Shown in pieces: positions 14,105 to 15,858 of a stretch of 15,858 nt of DNA. Below the pieces are notes generated by a model. The model was given only the letters and a program-made list of their open reading frames with translations, ran no database searches and was not told the DNA's origin. Source of the DNA: Gammaproteobacteria bacterium (GTDB lineage Bacteria > Pseudomonadota > Gammaproteobacteria > Magnimaribacterales > Magnimaribacteraceae); assembly GCA_012965075.1 (NCBI GenBank), contig DTSY01000006.1, positions 1-15,858 of the forward strand, given 5' to 3'. The position numbers were made by a program, and so were the translations under genes. Every line of letters starts with the position of its first letter. Positions within the stretch are counted from its first letter, which is position 1.

Positions 14105-14725
14105 TTATTTTGAATATAGCTCAACAATAAGATTCTCATTAATATCAGAATCTAGAAATTCTCTTTCTGGAGCTGAACTATATACTCCTGAAAAATCTGG
14201 TTTATTTACTTCTAGCCATTCACATTCTGGTCTAGAAGAGGAGATCTCTAAGGCCTCTTTAACTCTTTTTTGATTTTTAGCTTTTTCTCTAAGGCTTACA
14301 ATATCTCCAGGTGACAAATGGTAACTAGGTATATTAACAGTGAGGCCATTTACCTCTACAGATTTGTGGCTTACTAATTGCCTAGCTTCAGCTCTTGTAG
14401 AAGAAAATCCCAGTCTATAAACAACATTATCTAGTCTGCTCTCAAGAAGTTGTAGAAGATTATCACCAGTAACCCCTTTTTTTCTAGCAGCAGATTTATA
14501 ATAATTTCTAAACTGTCTTTCCATTATCCCGTAGAGCCTTCTTACTTTCTGCTTTTCTCTAAGTTGAATGCCATAATCAGAAATTCTTCCTCTTCTTCTT
14601 CCATGCATGCCGGGAGAGGTTTCTGAATGGCATTTTGATTCATAACTTCTTATGCCACTTTTTAGCAGAAGATCTCTTCCCTCTCTACGCGATAACTTGC
14701 TTTTTGGTCCTAAGTACCTACCCAT
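14105..14725 (-). CDS. rpsD: 30S ribosomal protein S4
   Basis: Primary 16S rRNA binder that nucleates 30S assembly; in E. coli it also represses the alpha operon translationally. MGRYLGPKSKLSRREGRDLLLKSG, PGMHGRRRGRISDYGIQLREKQKVRRLYG and the S4 RNA-binding domain (LESRLDNVVYRLGFSSTRAEARQLVSHKSVEVNG) are clear. Starting at ATG 14725 gives exactly 206 residues, the E. coli length, with a strong GGAGGAGAG in the last rpsK codons. The open frame reaching back to 14782 is an extension inside rpsK. Just one base separates the rpsK stop from this ATG, so the genes are tightly coupled. The zinc-type Cys motif of some S4 proteins is absent. Confidence 0.98.
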   Translation of the reverse strand: MGRYLGPKSKLSRREGRDLLLKSGIRSYESKCHSETSPGMHGRRRGRISDYGIQLREKQKVRRLYGIMERQFRNYYKSAARKKGVTGDNLLQLLESRLDNVVYRLGFSSTRAEARQLVSHKSVEVNGLTVNIPSYHLSPGDIVSLREKAKNQKRVKEALEISSSRPECEWLEVNKPDFSGVYSSAPEREFLDSDINENLIVELYSK

Positions 14726-14726
14726 A

Positions 14727-15104
14727 TTAAACTCTCCTCCTCTTTGGTGGTCTACAACCGTTATGAGGGATAGGAGTGACATCCGTTATTTTGGTTATTT
14801 TAAATCCCATAGAATTTAAACCTCTTATCGCTGACTCTCTTCCTGATCCAGGCCCTCGAACTTCAATTTCCAAACTTTCTATTCCATTTAATCTTATTTG
14901 TTCCGCTACAACCTCTGCTGCTCTCTGAGCTGCAAATGGAGTACTCTTCCTAGAACCCCTAAAACCTTGACCGCCTGCGCTTGACCAAGCCAAAGTATTT
15001 CCTTGTTTATCGGTTACATTAATTAAAGTATTATTGAACGAGGCATGTATATGAGCTATCCCCTCACTCACTTTTCTTTTTGTTGATTTTTTTCCTTTTG
15101 CCAT
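14727..15104 (-). CDS. rpsK: 30S ribosomal protein S11
   Basis: Small-subunit platform protein lining the E site. IAHIHASFNNTLINVTDKQGNTLAWSSAGG, GFRGSRKSTPFAAQ and ITDVTPIPHNGCRPPKRRRV are characteristic. At 125 residues it is a few shorter than the E. coli protein (129), all in the basic N-terminal tail. The ATG at 15104 has AAGG in the preceding rpsM stop region. It follows rpsM by 5 nt. Its final Arg codons (AGG AGG AGA) double as the Shine-Dalgarno for rpsD. Confidence 0.98.
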   Translation of the reverse strand: MAKGKKSTKRKVSEGIAHIHASFNNTLINVTDKQGNTLAWSSAGGQGFRGSRKSTPFAAQRAAEVVAEQIRLNGIESLEIEVRGPGSGRESAIRGLNSMGFKITKITDVTPIPHNGCRPPKRRRV

Positions 15105-15109
15105 AAATT

Positions 15110-15466
15110 CTACCTTCTGATTGGTCTCTTAGGACCCTTACATGTCCTTGCATTATTTTTAGTTCTTTGTCCATTTACAGGAAGATGTCTACGATGCCTG
15201 ATTCCTCTATAAGTTCCAAGGTCTTGAAGCCTCTTTATATTTGTAGCTATATCTCTCCTTAAATCTCCCTCAATTAAATATTTTGTAACTTCATTTCTTA
15301 TCAGCTCAAGTTCCGCTTCTTTCAAGTCTCCTATTTTCGCAGTAGGGGCAATTCCTGTTTTGGAACAAATGTCCAAAGCTCTGGTCTTCCCTACACCAAA
15401 TACATAAGTTAATGAAATCTCAGCATGTTTATTGTCTGGAATATTTATACCTGCTACACGTGCCAT
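15110..15466 (-). CDS. rpsM: 30S ribosomal protein S13
   Basis: Head protein of the small subunit that forms intersubunit bridges and touches P-site tRNA. MARVAGINIPDNKHAEISLTYVFGVGKTRA and GTYRGIRHRRHLPVNGQRTKNNARTCKGPKRPI are unmistakable; 118 residues equals E. coli. GGAGG lies about five bases before the ATG, directly next to the rpmJ stop. In E. coli the alpha operon promoter and S4-binding pseudoknot precede rpsM; here only 8 nt separate it from rpmJ. Confidence 0.98.
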   Translation of the reverse strand: MARVAGINIPDNKHAEISLTYVFGVGKTRALDICSKTGIAPTAKIGDLKEAELELIRNEVTKYLIEGDLRRDIATNIKRLQDLGTYRGIRHRRHLPVNGQRTKNNARTCKGPKRPIRR

Positions 15467-15474
15467 AGTTCCTC

Positions 15475-15591
15475 CTATCCTTGTCTCTGCTTATGTCTGG
15501 GTTCTGAATCACATATTACGTAAACTCGTCCTTTTCTCTTGACCAACTTACAGTCTCTACAGATTTTCTTTACAGATGTTCTAACCTTCAT
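15475..15591 (-). CDS. rpmJ: 50S ribosomal protein L36 (zinc-binding form)
   Basis: A 38-residue gene found by translating the gap between rpsM and secY on the reverse strand; it begins MKVRTSVKKICRDCKLVKR and ends RHKQRQG before TAG. Length and sequence match L36, the smallest large-subunit protein. Cys11, Cys14, Cys27 and His33 form the zinc ribbon, so this is the zinc-containing (C+) paralogue. It begins 3 nt after the secY stop, with GGGGGCAGG at the end of secY as probable Shine-Dalgarno, and ends 8 nt before rpsM. Confidence 0.96.
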   Translation of the reverse strand: MKVRTSVKKICRDCKLVKRKGRVYVICDSEPRHKQRQG

Positions 15592-15594
15592 GAT

Positions 15595-15858
15595 TTACCT
15601 GCCCCCTAAAGGATTATTTCCATAACCTTTTAAATTAGCTTTCTTAAGAAGGGATTCGTACTGCTGAGACATCAAGTGTGATTGAACCTGGGCCATAAAA
15701 TCCATTACCACGACTACTGCAATCAGTAGAGATGTTCCACCTAAGTAGAAGGGTACGCTAGCAGAAACAATTAAAAACTGAGGCATTAAACAAACTAAAA
15801 TCAAATAGCCCGAACCCCACACAGTCAATCTTGTCATTACCTGGTCAATATAATCAGC
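15595..15858 (-). CDS. secY: Preprotein translocase subunit SecY, C-terminal fragment (5' end outside window)
   Basis: The last ~87 residues of the SecYEG channel subunit; the frame stays open to the window edge (ADYIDQVMTRLTVW), so the ATG at 15837 is internal. VPFYLGGTSLLIAVVVVMDFMAQVQ is the conserved last transmembrane segment, and SQQYESLLKKANLKGYG is the cytoplasmic C-terminal tail, which in SecY interacts with ribosome and SecA. Two hydrophobic segments are visible. Its position upstream of rpmJ is that of the spc operon. Identity is secure; the rest of the gene is unseen. Confidence 0.97.
   Translation of the reverse strand, partial: ADYIDQVMTRLTVWGSGYLILVCLMPQFLIVSASVPFYLGGTSLLIAVVVVMDFMAQVQSHLMSQQYESLLKKANLKGYGNNPLGGR

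Noticed and set aside
14089..14139. N-terminal extension of RpoA back to 14139
   Set aside because: It overlaps rpsD and adds 17 non-conserved residues; the ATG at 14088 has AAGAGGAA in front and matches the family.
14726..14782. N-terminal extension of S4 back to 14782
   Set aside because: It lies inside rpsK, has no family similarity, and the ATG at 14725 gives the exact 206-residue family length with a strong Shine-Dalgarno.
1..15858. Mobile elements, CRISPR arrays, tRNA or rRNA genes
   Set aside because: No direct-repeat arrays, transposase or integrase-like frames or terminal repeats were seen; all gaps are at most 107 bases and none folds like a tRNA.

Overview
The window is a gene-dense, AT-rich stretch of what looks like a streamlined gammaproteobacterial chromosome. 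The evidence is gene content and order: rplU-rpmA-obgE divergent from ispB, ssb divergent from uvrA, uvrA facing rplQ, fabA-fabB (unsaturated fatty acid synthesis), and secY-rpmJ-rpsM-rpsK-rpsD-rpoA-rplQ. The many AT-ending codons, very short gaps and overlapping gene ends suggest a marine oligotroph such as the SAR86 group. That placement is inference; no rRNA is present. With the starts chosen here, only about 530 of 15,858 bases are non-coding, and the longest gap is 107 bases.

Left part (1-3326) is accessory: the 3' end of an NAD-dependent epimerase/reductase, an SMP-30/gluconolactonase-like hydrolase, a luciferase-like flavin or F420 oxidoreductase divergent from it, and a GT9 heptosyltransferase-type glycosyltransferase. 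Middle (3397-9733) is core: rpsT; the rplU-rpmA-obgE-proB transcription unit (ribosome, ribosome-assembly GTPase, first step of proline synthesis); ispB (ubiquinone side chain); fabA-fabB; ssb. Right part (9821-15858): uvrA, then the leftward ribosomal protein/RNA polymerase alpha operon, with secY cut off by the window edge.

The transcription units alternate in direction. Each of the five tail-to-tail junctions overlaps in coding sequence (4, 12, 4, 4 and 8 bp), so no intergenic space is left for terminators. The head-to-head gaps carry the visible regulatory signals. The rpsT and rplU promoters each have 17-bp spacers and a GC-rich discriminator right after the -10, the pattern expected for growth-rate or ppGpp control. 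An interrupted dyad between the SMP-30 and luciferase-like genes is a candidate operator. One convincing hairpin with a U-rich tail lies between rpmA and obgE and probably lowers obgE-proB expression relative to the ribosomal proteins.

No mobile element, CRISPR array, tRNA, rRNA or clearly new system is visible. The interest is in compaction (shared stop codons, apparent merger of the spc and alpha operons, loss of a recognisable LexA box at ssb/uvrA) and in the poorly characterised accessory genes on the left.
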